DNA of 64,000 bases from JACOTK01 sp963743945 (GTDB lineage: Bacteria; Actinomycetota; Acidimicrobiia; Acidimicrobiales; CADCSY01), in contig CAVURO010000005.1 in the NCBI GenBank assembly GCA_963743945.1, positions 62,001 to 126,000 on the forward strand. The letters run 5' to 3'. Shown one piece after another: positions 43,282 to 50,328 of this stretch. The stretch's first letter is position 1. Each line of letters begins with the position of its first letter. Below the pieces are notes generated by a model, which was not told the origin of the DNA, made no database searches, and saw only the letters and a program-made list of their open reading frames with translations. The position numbers were made by a program, and so were the translations under genes.

Positions 43282-44396
43282 GTGCCTCGGGCTTCGTCCC
43301 CCCCGCCTATCCCTACGATCGACTCGCTCCACTGGCTGCTCGCGCGCGGGCCCATGACGGGGGAGTGGTCGATCTGTCCATCGGCACGCCGAGCGATCCG
43401 CCGCCCTCAGCGGTACTGGAGGCACTGGCCGACTCGGGAGCCGAGCGAGGCTACCCGCCGTCGGTCGGCTCGGTCGGCCTGCGGGAGGCAGCGCAGGGTT
43501 GGATGCGTCGCCGCCTGGATGTCGAGGTTCCGACCTCGGCCATCGCGGCATGCATCGGCACCAAGGAGTTGGTGGCAGGGATGCCCCACTGGCTGCGATT
43601 GCGTGACCCGAGTCGCGACACGGTGCTGTATCCGGCCGTGAGCTATCCGAGCTATGCGATGGGCGCCACGCTCGCGGGGTGCCGAGCGGTTCCCGTGCCC
43701 GTCGATGCCCAATGGCGCATCGACCTGTCTGCCGTCGCCTCCGACGACGCCGAACGTGCGCTGTGCCTGTGGGCCAACACGCCGGGCAATCCCGCAGGCG
43801 GTCTCGACGACCTGGGTGCGGTGGCGGCGTGGGGGCGGGAACACGGCGTACCGGTGCTCTCCGACGAGTGCTATGCGGAGTTCACCTGGGACGGCCCTCG
43901 GCGCAGCATCCTCGCTCACGGGTCGAAAGGGCTCCTGGCCGTCCATTCGGTTTCCAAACGCTCGAACCTGGCCGGGTTGCGGGTCGGGTTCTATGCCGGC
44001 GACGCCGAGCTGGTGGGCTATCTCTCCGAGTTGCGAAAGCACGCAGGGCTGATGGTGCCCGGGCCGGCGCAGTACGCCGCCGCCGTCGCACTCGGTGACG
44101 ACGACCATGTCGAGGTGCAGGCGCGGCGCTATCGGCGACGACTCGAACGAGCCCAACACATTCTGAGCGAGGCCTTCGACATCAAGGCGCCGCTGCCCGG
44201 CGGTGGCCTCTACCTGTGGTTTCCCGCACCGGACGGCGACGCATGGGCGTTCACCGAACGGCTCGCGGTCGAGGGTGGGTGTCTCGTAACCCCCGGTGAG
44301 TTCTTCGGTCCCTCCGGCGCCGGCCACGTGCGTCTGGCGGTCGTGGCTCCCGACACCCGTCTCGACCTGGTGGCTCACCGCCTGGGCGTGGTCTGA
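43278..44396 (+). CDS. dapC: Succinyldiaminopimelate transaminase
   Basis: 372 residues. A fold-type I aminotransferase: IGTPSDPPP at the start, ANTPGNPAG, SDECYAEFTW, the PLP lysine in SVSKRSNLAGLR and GFYAGDAELV. Its position upstream of dapD and dapE, in a window with dapA, dapB and dapF, supports the DapC role over a generic aminotransferase. Confidence 0.9.
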   Translation: MSASGFVPPAYPYDRLAPLAARARAHDGGVVDLSIGTPSDPPPSAVLEALADSGAERGYPPSVGSVGLREAAQGWMRRRLDVEVPTSAIAACIGTKELVAGMPHWLRLRDPSRDTVLYPAVSYPSYAMGATLAGCRAVPVPVDAQWRIDLSAVASDDAERALCLWANTPGNPAGGLDDLGAVAAWGREHGVPVLSDECYAEFTWDGPRRSILAHGSKGLLAVHSVSKRSNLAGLRVGFYAGDAELVGYLSELRKHAGLMVPGPAQYAAAVALGDDDHVEVQARRYRRRLERAQHILSEAFDIKAPLPGGGLYLWFPAPDGDAWAFTERLAVEGGCLVTPGEFFGPSGAGHVRLAVVAPDTRLDLVAHRLGVV

Positions 44397-44416
44397 ATCA
44401 CCGTGGTCTGAATCGC
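44387..44416 (+). repeat. 15-bp tandem duplication across the dapC stop
   Basis: CGTGGTCTGAATCAC and CGTGGTCTGAATCGC are adjacent. The first copy contains the dapC stop TGA; the second repeats it. Confidence 0.9.
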
Positions 44417-44498
44417 AAGGCTCGAAACCACCGCACCCTGTGTCGATGCACCGAACGTTTGGTCTTGCTCATCAGCATCGTCACGACAATGCTGAACC

Positions 44499-44906
44499 AT
44501 GGAGAAGGTCGAGCGCGACAGGAGGGGTATGAGATCAGCCTGGAAGGCCATGAAGGGACTCGATCCGGACCGGGAGTACCTCGTGTTGGCCTCGTTCATC
44601 CCTCCGACGAGCAGGTCGTCCACCGGGCGCCTGTTTCGTGGCGCCGCTGAGGTTCGCAAACAGCTGTCGGCCACACAGGGCGTGGTTGGGTTCTCGCTCC
44701 TTGCCCGACCTGTTCGCAGGCAGTACGCCACCTTGTCCGTGTGGGACGATGATGCAGCTCTGGCGGCGTTTGCGGACTCGAGTCCGCATCGGGAGCTCAT
44801 GGCCTCATTGTCGTCCGAGATGGCTCCCACCTCGTTTGTGCGCTGGACCATCAAGGGCTCGGACGGTCGTCCGTCGTGGGCCGAGGCCCTGCGAAGATTG
44901 ACCTGA
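44499..44906 (+). CDS. Small protein of unknown function, possible dimeric alpha-beta barrel
   Basis: 135 residues from ATG 44499, without a clear Shine-Dalgarno. The pattern LVLASFIPPTSR, a central strand GVVGFSLLARPVRRQYATLSVWDDDAALAAFADSSPH and a helix suggest the ferredoxin-like fold of heme-degrading or quinol monooxygenase relatives (WDDxAALxAFxxSxxHRE is a common motif there). The activity is not known. It lies between dapC and dapD but is not obviously part of lysine synthesis. Confidence 0.75.
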   Translation: MEKVERDRRGMRSAWKAMKGLDPDREYLVLASFIPPTSRSSTGRLFRGAAEVRKQLSATQGVVGFSLLARPVRRQYATLSVWDDDAALAAFADSSPHRELMASLSSEMAPTSFVRWTIKGSDGRPSWAEALRRLT

Positions 44907-44965
44907 CGCTGCGCCACGTTTGACCGACCGCCGGTGATACGCCCCGGGCCGGCTAGCCTGTCGGG

Positions 44966-45793
44966 ATGGCGGACCTGATGGCAAGGATCGAGGAACTGTG
45001 GAACGGGCGTGACGCTCTCGTGGCGGGTGATCCCGAGGCGGGAATGGCGATTCACGAGGCGATCGACCTGCTCGACACCGGACGGGCCCGGGTCGCCGAG
45101 GTGGACGCCGCGACGGGCGAGGTGGTCGTGCACCAGTGGCTCAAGCATGCGATCCTGCTGCTGTTCCGACATTCGGAGATGGCCACGATGGAGGTTGGCC
45201 CCTTCGAGTTCGCCGACAAGGTGCCGCTGAAGAGCGACTACGCGGCCGCCGGTGTACGTGTCGTCCCGGGTGGCTCCGCTCGCTATGGGTCCTTCCTCGA
45301 CCGTGGCGTCGTGCTCATGCCGAGCTATGTCAACATCGGCGCCCGTGTTGGGGCGAACACCATGGTCGACACGTGGGCGACGGTCGGCTCGTGTGCCCAG
45401 ATCGGCGCCAATGTTCACCTTTCGGGAGGCGTCGGCATCGGCGGCGTGTTGGAGCCGCCCCAGGCCGCACCGGTGATCATCGAGGATGATGCCTTGATCG
45501 GAAGTCGTTGCATGGTGGTGGAGGGCGCTCGGGTCGGTCAGGGCTCGGTGCTCGGCGCGGGCGTCATCCTGTCGGCGTCCATGCCGGTGATCGATGCAGA
45601 GTCCGGCGAGGAGATCTCGCGAGGCGTGGTGCCTCCCTGGTGCGTTGCGGTCACCGCCACGCGTTCCCGGACCTTCGCCGGAGGGGACTTCGGCCTGCCC
45701 TGTGTGCTGGTCATCAAGCGACTGAACGAGGGTGAGCGCCACGACAAGGCACAGCTCGAGGACGTGCTGCGCACGCACGGCAGCGCGGTGTGA
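44966..45793 (+). CDS. dapD: Tetrahydrodipicolinate N-succinyltransferase
   Basis: 275 residues of the E. coli-like type. It adds succinate from succinyl-CoA to tetrahydrodipicolinate. The left-handed beta-helix begins near residue 100 (VVPGGSARYGSFLDRGVVLMPSYVNIG) with hexapeptide repeats to about 200, including VDTWATVGSCAQIGANVHLSGGVGIGG. The C-terminal DFGLPCVLVIKR is typical. It overlaps dapE by 4 bases (GTGA). Confidence 0.95.
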   Translation: MADLMARIEELWNGRDALVAGDPEAGMAIHEAIDLLDTGRARVAEVDAATGEVVVHQWLKHAILLLFRHSEMATMEVGPFEFADKVPLKSDYAAAGVRVVPGGSARYGSFLDRGVVLMPSYVNIGARVGANTMVDTWATVGSCAQIGANVHLSGGVGIGGVLEPPQAAPVIIEDDALIGSRCMVVEGARVGQGSVLGAGVILSASMPVIDAESGEEISRGVVPPWCVAVTATRSRTFAGGDFGLPCVLVIKRLNEGERHDKAQLEDVLRTHGSAV

Positions 45794-46872
45794 CGGACCT
45801 GCTCGCATTGACCGCCGAACTCGTCGACATCGCGTCGCCGAGCGGCGGGGAGGCCGCTCTCGCCGACCATGTCGAACGAGTGCTGCGCCGGGCCCCCTGG
45901 CTGCAGGTTGATCGCCTCGGCGACAACGTGGTCGCTCGAACCGACCTGGCCCGATCGCAACGTCTGATCCTGGCCGGTCATCTCGACACCGTCCCTGCTC
46001 AGGGCAACGAGTTGGCCCGTCTCGAAGGCGACACCCTCTGGGGCCTCGGGGCAGCCGACATGAAGGCCGGTCTGGCGGTCTTTCTCGATCTGGCGACCAC
46101 CGTGGCCGTTCCGGCGGTCGACGTCACGTACGTCTTCTATACGTGCGAGGAGGTCGAACAGGACCGCAGCGGTCTCGGTCGGTTGTTCGCCGAGCGTCCT
46201 GGTCTGCTCGTCGGTGACGCAGCCGTCCTGGGGGAGCCCACCGACGCTGTTGTCGAGGCAGGCTGTCAGGGAACCCTTCGTGTCGAGATCACCCTGATGG
46301 GTCTCCGAGCACACACGGCACGGCCGTGGAAGGGCGTCAACGCGATTCACCGGCTGGGTCGGCTGCTCGCGGTCGTCGACAACTGGGAAGGTCGTCGACC
46401 CATGCTGGATGGCTGTGAGTATCGTGAGGCGCTCCAGGCGGTTGGGGTCGCGGGTGGCGTGGCGGGCAACGTGGTGCCCGACCGTGCGACCGTCACGTTG
46501 AACCATCGCTTTGCACCCGACCGCAGTGCCGAGGTGGCATTGGCGCATCTTCGAGAGCTTCTGGGCGACATCGTCGGACCGGAGGACGAGGTGAGGGTTC
46601 TTGATCAGGTTGACGGCGCCCTGCCCGGGCTGGACCACCCCCTTCTGGCCGCGCTGGTCAGCGGCGGAGCAGGCGATGCGGGCGGCCTCGATGTGCGGTC
46701 GAAGCTGGGTTGGACCGATGTCGCACGGTTCGCCGCTCATGGGGTCCCGGCCTGCAACTTCGGACCGGGCGATCCCACCTTGGCCCATGCGCCCGACGAG
46801 CGCGTGGGGCGAGCGGCTTTGGATGCGGTGCACGGGGCGTTGCGCTCGCTCCTCGAAATCGGTGCGCCGTAG
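45790..46872 (+). CDS. dapE: Succinyl-diaminopimelate desuccinylase
   Basis: 360 residues, M20 family zinc peptidase. GHLDTVP holds the first metal His and the Asp; the bridging acidic pair is YTCEEVEQ; GLGAADMKAGLAVF and the dimerisation lid region GVAGNVVPDRATVTLNHRF agree. It removes succinate from N-succinyl-diaminopimelate, after DapC and before DapF. Coupled to dapD. Confidence 0.95.
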   Translation: MTDLLALTAELVDIASPSGGEAALADHVERVLRRAPWLQVDRLGDNVVARTDLARSQRLILAGHLDTVPAQGNELARLEGDTLWGLGAADMKAGLAVFLDLATTVAVPAVDVTYVFYTCEEVEQDRSGLGRLFAERPGLLVGDAAVLGEPTDAVVEAGCQGTLRVEITLMGLRAHTARPWKGVNAIHRLGRLLAVVDNWEGRRPMLDGCEYREALQAVGVAGGVAGNVVPDRATVTLNHRFAPDRSAEVALAHLRELLGDIVGPEDEVRVLDQVDGALPGLDHPLLAALVSGGAGDAGGLDVRSKLGWTDVARFAAHGVPACNFGPGDPTLAHAPDERVGRAALDAVHGALRSLLEIGAP

Positions 46873-46937
46873 AGGTTTGGCGACTAGGTTCGGGTGCTCG
46901 ACCACCGACGTCGACCAGCCCGAGGAGAGATGAAACC

Positions 46938-47396
46938 ATGACCGCTACCGTTGGCCAGGAGGCGCCTGCATTCACCTTGCGTTCGACACAGGGCGAGATC
47001 ACGCTCTCGCAGTTCCGGGGCGAGAAGGCAGTCGCACTGGTCTTCTACCCCTTCAGCTTCACCTCGGTGTGCGAGGGTGAGCTCTGTGCGCTACGCGATG
47101 ATTTCTCGATGTTCGAGGCCTCCGACGTGCAGGTCCTCGCCATTTCCTGCGACACGGCTCCGGCGCAAAAGCTCTGGTCCGAGCAGAACGGGTGGACCTT
47201 CCCGGTGCTGTCGGATTTCTGGCCACACGGAGCGGTCGCGCAGGAATATGGCATCTTCAACGACGCACGTGGCTGTGCAAATCGGGCCACCTTCCTGATC
47301 GATCCCTCGGGGAAGATCGTCGACGTCTTCGATACACCCGACCTCGGAACCGCACGCACGATGGATCGCTACAAAGAGGCTCTCGCCAAGCTGTAA
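46938..47396 (+). CDS. ahpE: Peroxiredoxin, AhpE-like
   Basis: 152 residues from ATG 46938, behind GAGGAGAG. The peroxidatic cysteine is Cys45 in FTSVCEGEL. SDFWPHGAVAQEYGIFN and GCANRATFLIDPSGKI closely match mycobacterial AhpE, a 1-Cys enzyme that reduces peroxides with mycothiol or mycoredoxin. An additional Cys50, where the Mycobacterium enzyme has Asp, could form a fast internal disulfide. Confidence 0.88.
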   Translation: MTATVGQEAPAFTLRSTQGEITLSQFRGEKAVALVFYPFSFTSVCEGELCALRDDFSMFEASDVQVLAISCDTAPAQKLWSEQNGWTFPVLSDFWPHGAVAQEYGIFNDARGCANRATFLIDPSGKIVDVFDTPDLGTARTMDRYKEALAKL

Positions 47397-47414
47397 CGGG
47401 CCAAGCTGCAACGG
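47385..47414 (+). repeat. 15-bp tandem duplication across the peroxiredoxin stop
   Basis: GCCAAGCTGTAACGG is followed directly by GCCAAGCTGCAACGG. The first copy encodes the last residues AKL and the TAA stop; in the second copy the stop has become CAA. Confidence 0.9.
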
Positions 47415-47432
47415 TAGGGCACGCCGTTCGTC

Positions 47433-48065
47433 TCAGAGCTTGCGCATCACCGTGACGACCTTGCCGAAGATCTGCACGTCGTCCGGCGCGAAGTGCATCG
47501 GCTCGAGACGGGCGTTGGCGGGCACCAACACGATCCGACCCTTCTGTCGCCTGAAGGTCTTGACGGTCGCCTCGTCGCCGGGAATGCCGGCGACGACGAT
47601 CTCGCCGTTGTTCGCATCGCTCTGCTGACGGACCACCACGAGATCGCCGTCGAGGATCCCGGCGTCGACCATCGAGTCTCCGCGTACGCGCAACATGAAC
47701 AACGTGCCCTCGCCGGTCAGGTCCGCCGGGACCGGCAAAACCTCCTCGATATTCTCCTGGGCGAGCACATCGGTGCCTGCGGCCACATCACCCACGAGTG
47801 GCACGTGGTGCACCGGCCGGCGGTCGACGGCCGCTCCCGATGATGGGTCGTAGCGAACCTCGAGGGCCCTGGGCTTGCTCGGATCACGCACCAGGTAACC
47901 CATGCGTTGCAGGGAGGCGAGATGTGAGTGAACCGTTGACGGGGAGGTCAGTCCGACCGCTTCGCCTATCTCGCGCACCGAAGGGGGATAGCCCCGCTGC
48001 TGCTGCTCGCTGAGAATGAAGGTCAGGATCGCCTGCTGCCGATCGGTGAGGGTTTCTTCCGCCAT
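47433..48065 (-). CDS. lexA: SOS repressor LexA
   Basis: 210 residues from ATG 48065, chosen because AAAGG lies 9 bases before it; ATG 48074 would abut the AAAGG. The winged-helix operator domain (RQQAILTFILSEQQQRG, then PSVREIGEAVGLTSPSTVHSHL) is followed by the self-cleavage site Ala96-Gly97 (GDVAAGT) and the catalytic Ser131 (RGDSM) and Lys169 (ATVKTF). It represses recA and itself until RecA filaments trigger cleavage. It is convergent with the peroxiredoxin gene. Confidence 0.97.
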   Translation of the reverse strand: MAEETLTDRQQAILTFILSEQQQRGYPPSVREIGEAVGLTSPSTVHSHLASLQRMGYLVRDPSKPRALEVRYDPSSGAAVDRRPVHHVPLVGDVAAGTDVLAQENIEEVLPVPADLTGEGTLFMLRVRGDSMVDAGILDGDLVVVRQQSDANNGEIVVAGIPGDEATVKTFRRQKGRIVLVPANARLEPMHFAPDDVQIFGKVVTVMRKL

Positions 48066-48087
48066 GACGGCCATCCTTTGGTCGCTC

Positions 48088-48099
48088 GAACAGGTGTTC
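48088..48099. promoter_or_regulatory. SOS box 1, just upstream of lexA
   Basis: GAACAGGTGTTC, a perfect GAAC-N4-GTTC, directly downstream of the predicted lexA -10 hexamer. Confidence 0.88.
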
Positions 48100-48106
48100 A
48101 GAGATG

Positions 48107-48135
48107 ACCGTAGCCAAACGGACGGGGCAATGCAA
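48107..48135 (-). promoter_or_regulatory. lexA promoter (TTGCAT-17-TACGGT)
   Basis: On the minus strand TTGCAT (48135-48130) and TACGGT (48112-48107) are separated by 17 bases. SOS box 1 begins a few bases downstream and a near-consensus box overlaps the -35. Confidence 0.55.
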
Positions 48136-48145
48136 ACATCTGTTC
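48134..48145. promoter_or_regulatory. Near-consensus SOS box over the lexA -35
   Basis: AAACATCTGTTC differs from GAAC-N4-GTTC in a single base. It may be a weaker LexA site that sets the level of self-repression. Confidence 0.45.
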
Positions 48146-48164
48146 GATTCTTCCCCTTGACATC

Positions 48165-48176
48165 GAACAAATGTTC
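48165..48176. promoter_or_regulatory. SOS box 2, in a promoter facing the LysM gene
   Basis: GAACAAATGTTC is a perfect box. It follows TTGACA (48157-48162) in the plus direction, the same layout as in recA; the -10 (TTGAGT at 48180) is weak. Confidence 0.85.
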
Positions 48177-48193
48177 GTGTTGAGTGGATGGGG

Positions 48194-48205
48194 GAACACA
48201 CGTTC
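48194..48205. promoter_or_regulatory. SOS box 3, between promoter and LysM gene
   Basis: GAACACACGTTC is a third perfect box, about 44 bases before the LysM start codon. Confidence 0.82.
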
Positions 48206-48248
48206 GCTTCCATGGGCGAACGATTCCGGACCGACAAAAGGAGCCCCC

Positions 48249-48677
48249 ATGCACGCAGTCGACCATGCACCGGCCGAATTTCGTCGCTCGATGCCCAATG
48301 CTGCAGCCAACTGCTATCCGACGCTGCGTCTGGTCGATCGATCCGTGATGGACCGACAGGTGATGTTCCGACGTCGTCGGATCGTCGCCGTGGCTCTGCT
48401 CGGATGCGCTCTGCTCGGGGCACGGACGATCGGGACCGGACTCCTGGGAGATATCACGGACTCAGGGTCGTCGATCGTCCCCGACGGCCCTGTCCCGGCA
48501 ACGGGCTCGGTGCTGATCGTGGAGGCGGGACAGACGTACTGGTCCATCGCCGAGTCACTTCGGCCCACCGGCGACATTCGCGCAACGGTCGACGCGCTTG
48601 TCGAAAGCAACGGAGGGCGGCCGCTCCAGGTTGGTGACCGCCTCGTGGTTGCGGTGGGTGATCGGCGAGGAGATTGA
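48249..48677 (+). CDS. Membrane-anchored LysM protein, likely SOS division inhibitor
   Basis: 142 residues from ATG 48249 with AAAAGGAG upstream. A short cytoplasmic start is followed by one membrane helix (about 45-66), a linker and a LysM domain (about 89-135: VLIVEAGQTYWSIAESL ... NGGRPLQVGDRLVV). The layout, and the divergent position from lexA with shared SOS boxes, match the YneA (Bacillus), DivS (Corynebacterium) and Rv2719c/ChiZ (Mycobacterium) group, which delay division during DNA damage. Sequence similarity between these is low, so the role is inferred. Confidence 0.82.
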   Translation: MHAVDHAPAEFRRSMPNAAANCYPTLRLVDRSVMDRQVMFRRRRIVAVALLGCALLGARTIGTGLLGDITDSGSSIVPDGPVPATGSVLIVEAGQTYWSIAESLRPTGDIRATVDALVESNGGRPLQVGDRLVVAVGDRRGD

Positions 48678-48725
48678 GCACCTCGGATTCCGTTCGTGGC
48701 TCCCAACGCAGTACGGTCCAGGGTT

Positions 48726-49193
48726 GTGCGATGCCCGGCATGTGGGACGACCGAGGACAAGGTGATCGATTCGCGGCTCACCGACGAGGGTGCCGCCATT
48801 CGCCGGCGTCGCGAGTGCCTTGCCTGTGGCCGCCGATACACCACTTTCGAGCGTTTCGAGGACGTGTTGATGGTGATCAAGCGCTCGGGCGATCGAGCAC
48901 CGTTCGATCGGGCCAAGATCGTCCACGGTGTCCTTGCTGCGACCAAGAACCGCCCGGTATCAGACGATCAGGTGAAGTCGCTCGCCGACGAGATCGAGGA
49001 TTTGGTGCGTGGCGACTCGGGAGAGGTCAGCACCCAGGCGTTGGGGGTGGCGGTGCTCGATCGGCTCCGAGCCCTCGACGAGGTTGCCTACATGCGCTTT
49101 GCCAGTGTCTACAAGGGTTTCGTCGATCTCACCGACTTCGAGCGCGAGGTGGGGTTGTTGGTCAAGGAGACCGCACCCAAGGCACGTCCCTAA
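48726..49193 (+). CDS. nrdR: Transcriptional repressor NrdR
   Basis: 155 residues from GTG 48726, giving the standard start MRCPACG; an earlier GTG would add 10 residues. NrdR is an ATP/dATP-sensing repressor of ribonucleotide reductase genes. The zinc ribbon has Cys3, Cys6, Cys31 and Cys34; the ATP-cone follows (VIKRSGDRAPFDRAKIVHGVLAA). Its likely target nrdJ lies 1.1 kb downstream. Confidence 0.95.
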   Translation: MRCPACGTTEDKVIDSRLTDEGAAIRRRRECLACGRRYTTFERFEDVLMVIKRSGDRAPFDRAKIVHGVLAATKNRPVSDDQVKSLADEIEDLVRGDSGEVSTQALGVAVLDRLRALDEVAYMRFASVYKGFVDLTDFEREVGLLVKETAPKARP

Positions 49194-49211
49194 CCCAAGG
49201 CACGTCCCTAA
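49176..49211. repeat. 18-bp exact tandem duplication across the nrdR stop
   Basis: CCCAAGGCACGTCCCTAA occurs twice with no change. The first copy ends nrdR; the second also reads TAA in that frame, and its complement supplies the TAG stop of the convergent reductase gene. Confidence 0.93.
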
Positions 49212-49984
49212 CTCCCCTCGACCTCCGGGGGCGTCTTGTTGTTGGGCCCCACCCGGTAGCGGAGAAACAGGCACCCATCCTCCTCGAGGATGGTCAGGGG
49301 CTCGGCGGCACGACGTTGAGGGGACATCCCGGTGAGGATGCGAGGACCTTGGTCGCCCACGAGCATCGGCGAGATGGTGAGGCAGAGCTCGTCCACGAGA
49401 TCGAGCTCGACGAGTTGTCCCAGCAGGACCGGACCGCCTTCGCAGAGCACGACGTCGGCGCCCCGCAGCCTCAGCACCTGCATGGCTCGGACAAGGTCGA
49501 CCCGGTCCCTCCCGGCCACGACGACGTCCGCAACAGCACGCGCATCGGCCGTCAGCTGTTCGTCGGCATCCTCACAGGTGAGGATGCAGGGACGGGTTGT
49601 TGCGTCCACGAAGAGGGGGCTCGCCAAGTCGAGGTCGAGTTGTCCCGAGACCACGGCAATGGTGGTGGCGTCGGGGCCCCTGGGGGGTCCGTAGCCTTCG
49701 GCCCGCACGGTGCCGGCTCCGACGAGGATGACATCGGCGAGCCTGCGCAGGAGGTGGAATATCTGTCGGTCACCGGGTGTGCTCAAGGATCCGGACCGAC
49801 CTTGCGAGGTCGCGGCCCCGTCAACCGATGCAACCATGTTGGCGAGCACCCAAGGGCGGTCGCCTCGGGGCTTCCTTTCCACTGCGTAGACCTCGAGAGG
49901 GTCGACGACATCCAGCCGGTGAGGAAAAAGTTGTCGCACGGGACGGCATGCTACCGGTCCGGCGAGCGGGGACCGCCGCTTCAT
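49208..49984 (-). CDS. Pyrimidine reductase-like protein (RibD C-terminal / DHFR-like domain)
   Basis: 258 residues from ATG 49984, supported by GTGGGGAC before it; a longer frame upstream is not credible. The fold signature is VLANMVASVDGAATSQGRSGSLSTPGD, DVILVGAGTVRAEGYG, a central VVLCEGGPVLLGQLVELDLVDELCLTISPMLVG (C-terminal part of the RibD reductase). It probably reduces a pteridine- or riboflavin-precursor-like substrate with NADPH. In many actinobacteria such standalone proteins are unassigned. Confidence 0.88.
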   Translation of the reverse strand: MKRRSPLAGPVACRPVRQLFPHRLDVVDPLEVYAVERKPRGDRPWVLANMVASVDGAATSQGRSGSLSTPGDRQIFHLLRRLADVILVGAGTVRAEGYGPPRGPDATTIAVVSGQLDLDLASPLFVDATTRPCILTCEDADEQLTADARAVADVVVAGRDRVDLVRAMQVLRLRGADVVLCEGGPVLLGQLVELDLVDELCLTISPMLVGDQGPRILTGMSPQRRAAEPLTILEEDGCLFLRYRVGPNNKTPPEVEGS

Positions 49985-50050
49985 TGTCCCCACTTTCCCC
50001 GGTTGTCCCGTCCTTCGTGGAACCGAATCAGCGTTGCCCCGGGCACTCGC

Positions 50051-50132
50051 TGTGGATAAGAGGAAGACCGTCCCCAACGATATCCACAGAGTTGTGGAGA
50101 AAGACACAGGGTTTTCCTTCTTACGATCCACA
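50051..50132. promoter_or_regulatory. Cluster of DnaA-box-like sites upstream of nrdJ
   Basis: One perfect box, TGTGGATAA on plus (reverse of TTATCCACA), is at 50051-50059. Further sites are ATATCCACA (50080-50088, 8 of 9), TGTGGAGAA (50093-50101, 8 of 9 as reverse) and CGATCCACA (50124-50132, 7 of 9). In E. coli DnaA controls nrdAB; a similar role here is inferred. Confidence 0.55.
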
Positions 50133-50246
50133 ACGGCCTTCCCCTAGCGTGCGCTCTTTCGGCGGGAAATGTCGACCGATGCTCTCGGCCGGCAGTTTCG
50201 CGCCGACAGGATCGTTGCAATCATGGAATTACGGTGATGTAATTGC

Positions 50247-50291
50247 TACAACATCTCGTGGCCGGGTCTCGGCCGGGCACAAGATGTAGTG
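50247..50291. promoter_or_regulatory. Pair of NrdR-box-like sites upstream of nrdJ
   Basis: CAC-AAGATGTA-GTG at 50278-50291 fits the NrdR pattern CAC-WATATATW-GTG in 12 of 14 positions. TAC-AACATCTC-GTG at 50247-50260 is a weaker copy. Their starts are 31 bases apart, about three helix turns, which is the usual tandem spacing. The nrdJ start follows 38 bases later. Confidence 0.5.
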
Positions 50292-50328
50292 GTTTGGACA
50301 CCCGGTACGGACGAGAGGGCGGTATCTC

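Larger units (their letters stand above)
49985..50328 (+). promoter_or_regulatory. 344-bp gap upstream of nrdJ
   Basis: This gap between the divergent reductase gene and nrdJ holds a cluster of DnaA-box-like sites and a pair of NrdR-box-like sites, listed separately. I see no cobalamin-riboswitch elements, although the reductase should need cobalamin. Confidence 0.7.

Noticed and set aside
44417..44498. Possible tRNA-like segment after dapC
   Set aside because: No acceptor stem or T-loop sequence (GGTTCGAATC type) can be folded here; I found no tRNA in the window.
50051..50132. Replication origin, because of DnaA boxes
   Set aside because: Only one perfect box, no A+T-rich unwinding region, and no dnaA, dnaN or gyrB nearby; a regulatory role fits better.
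50133..50328. Cobalamin riboswitch for nrdJ
   Set aside because: The region contains no recognisable B12-box or long conserved structure; only NrdR-like sites could be supported.
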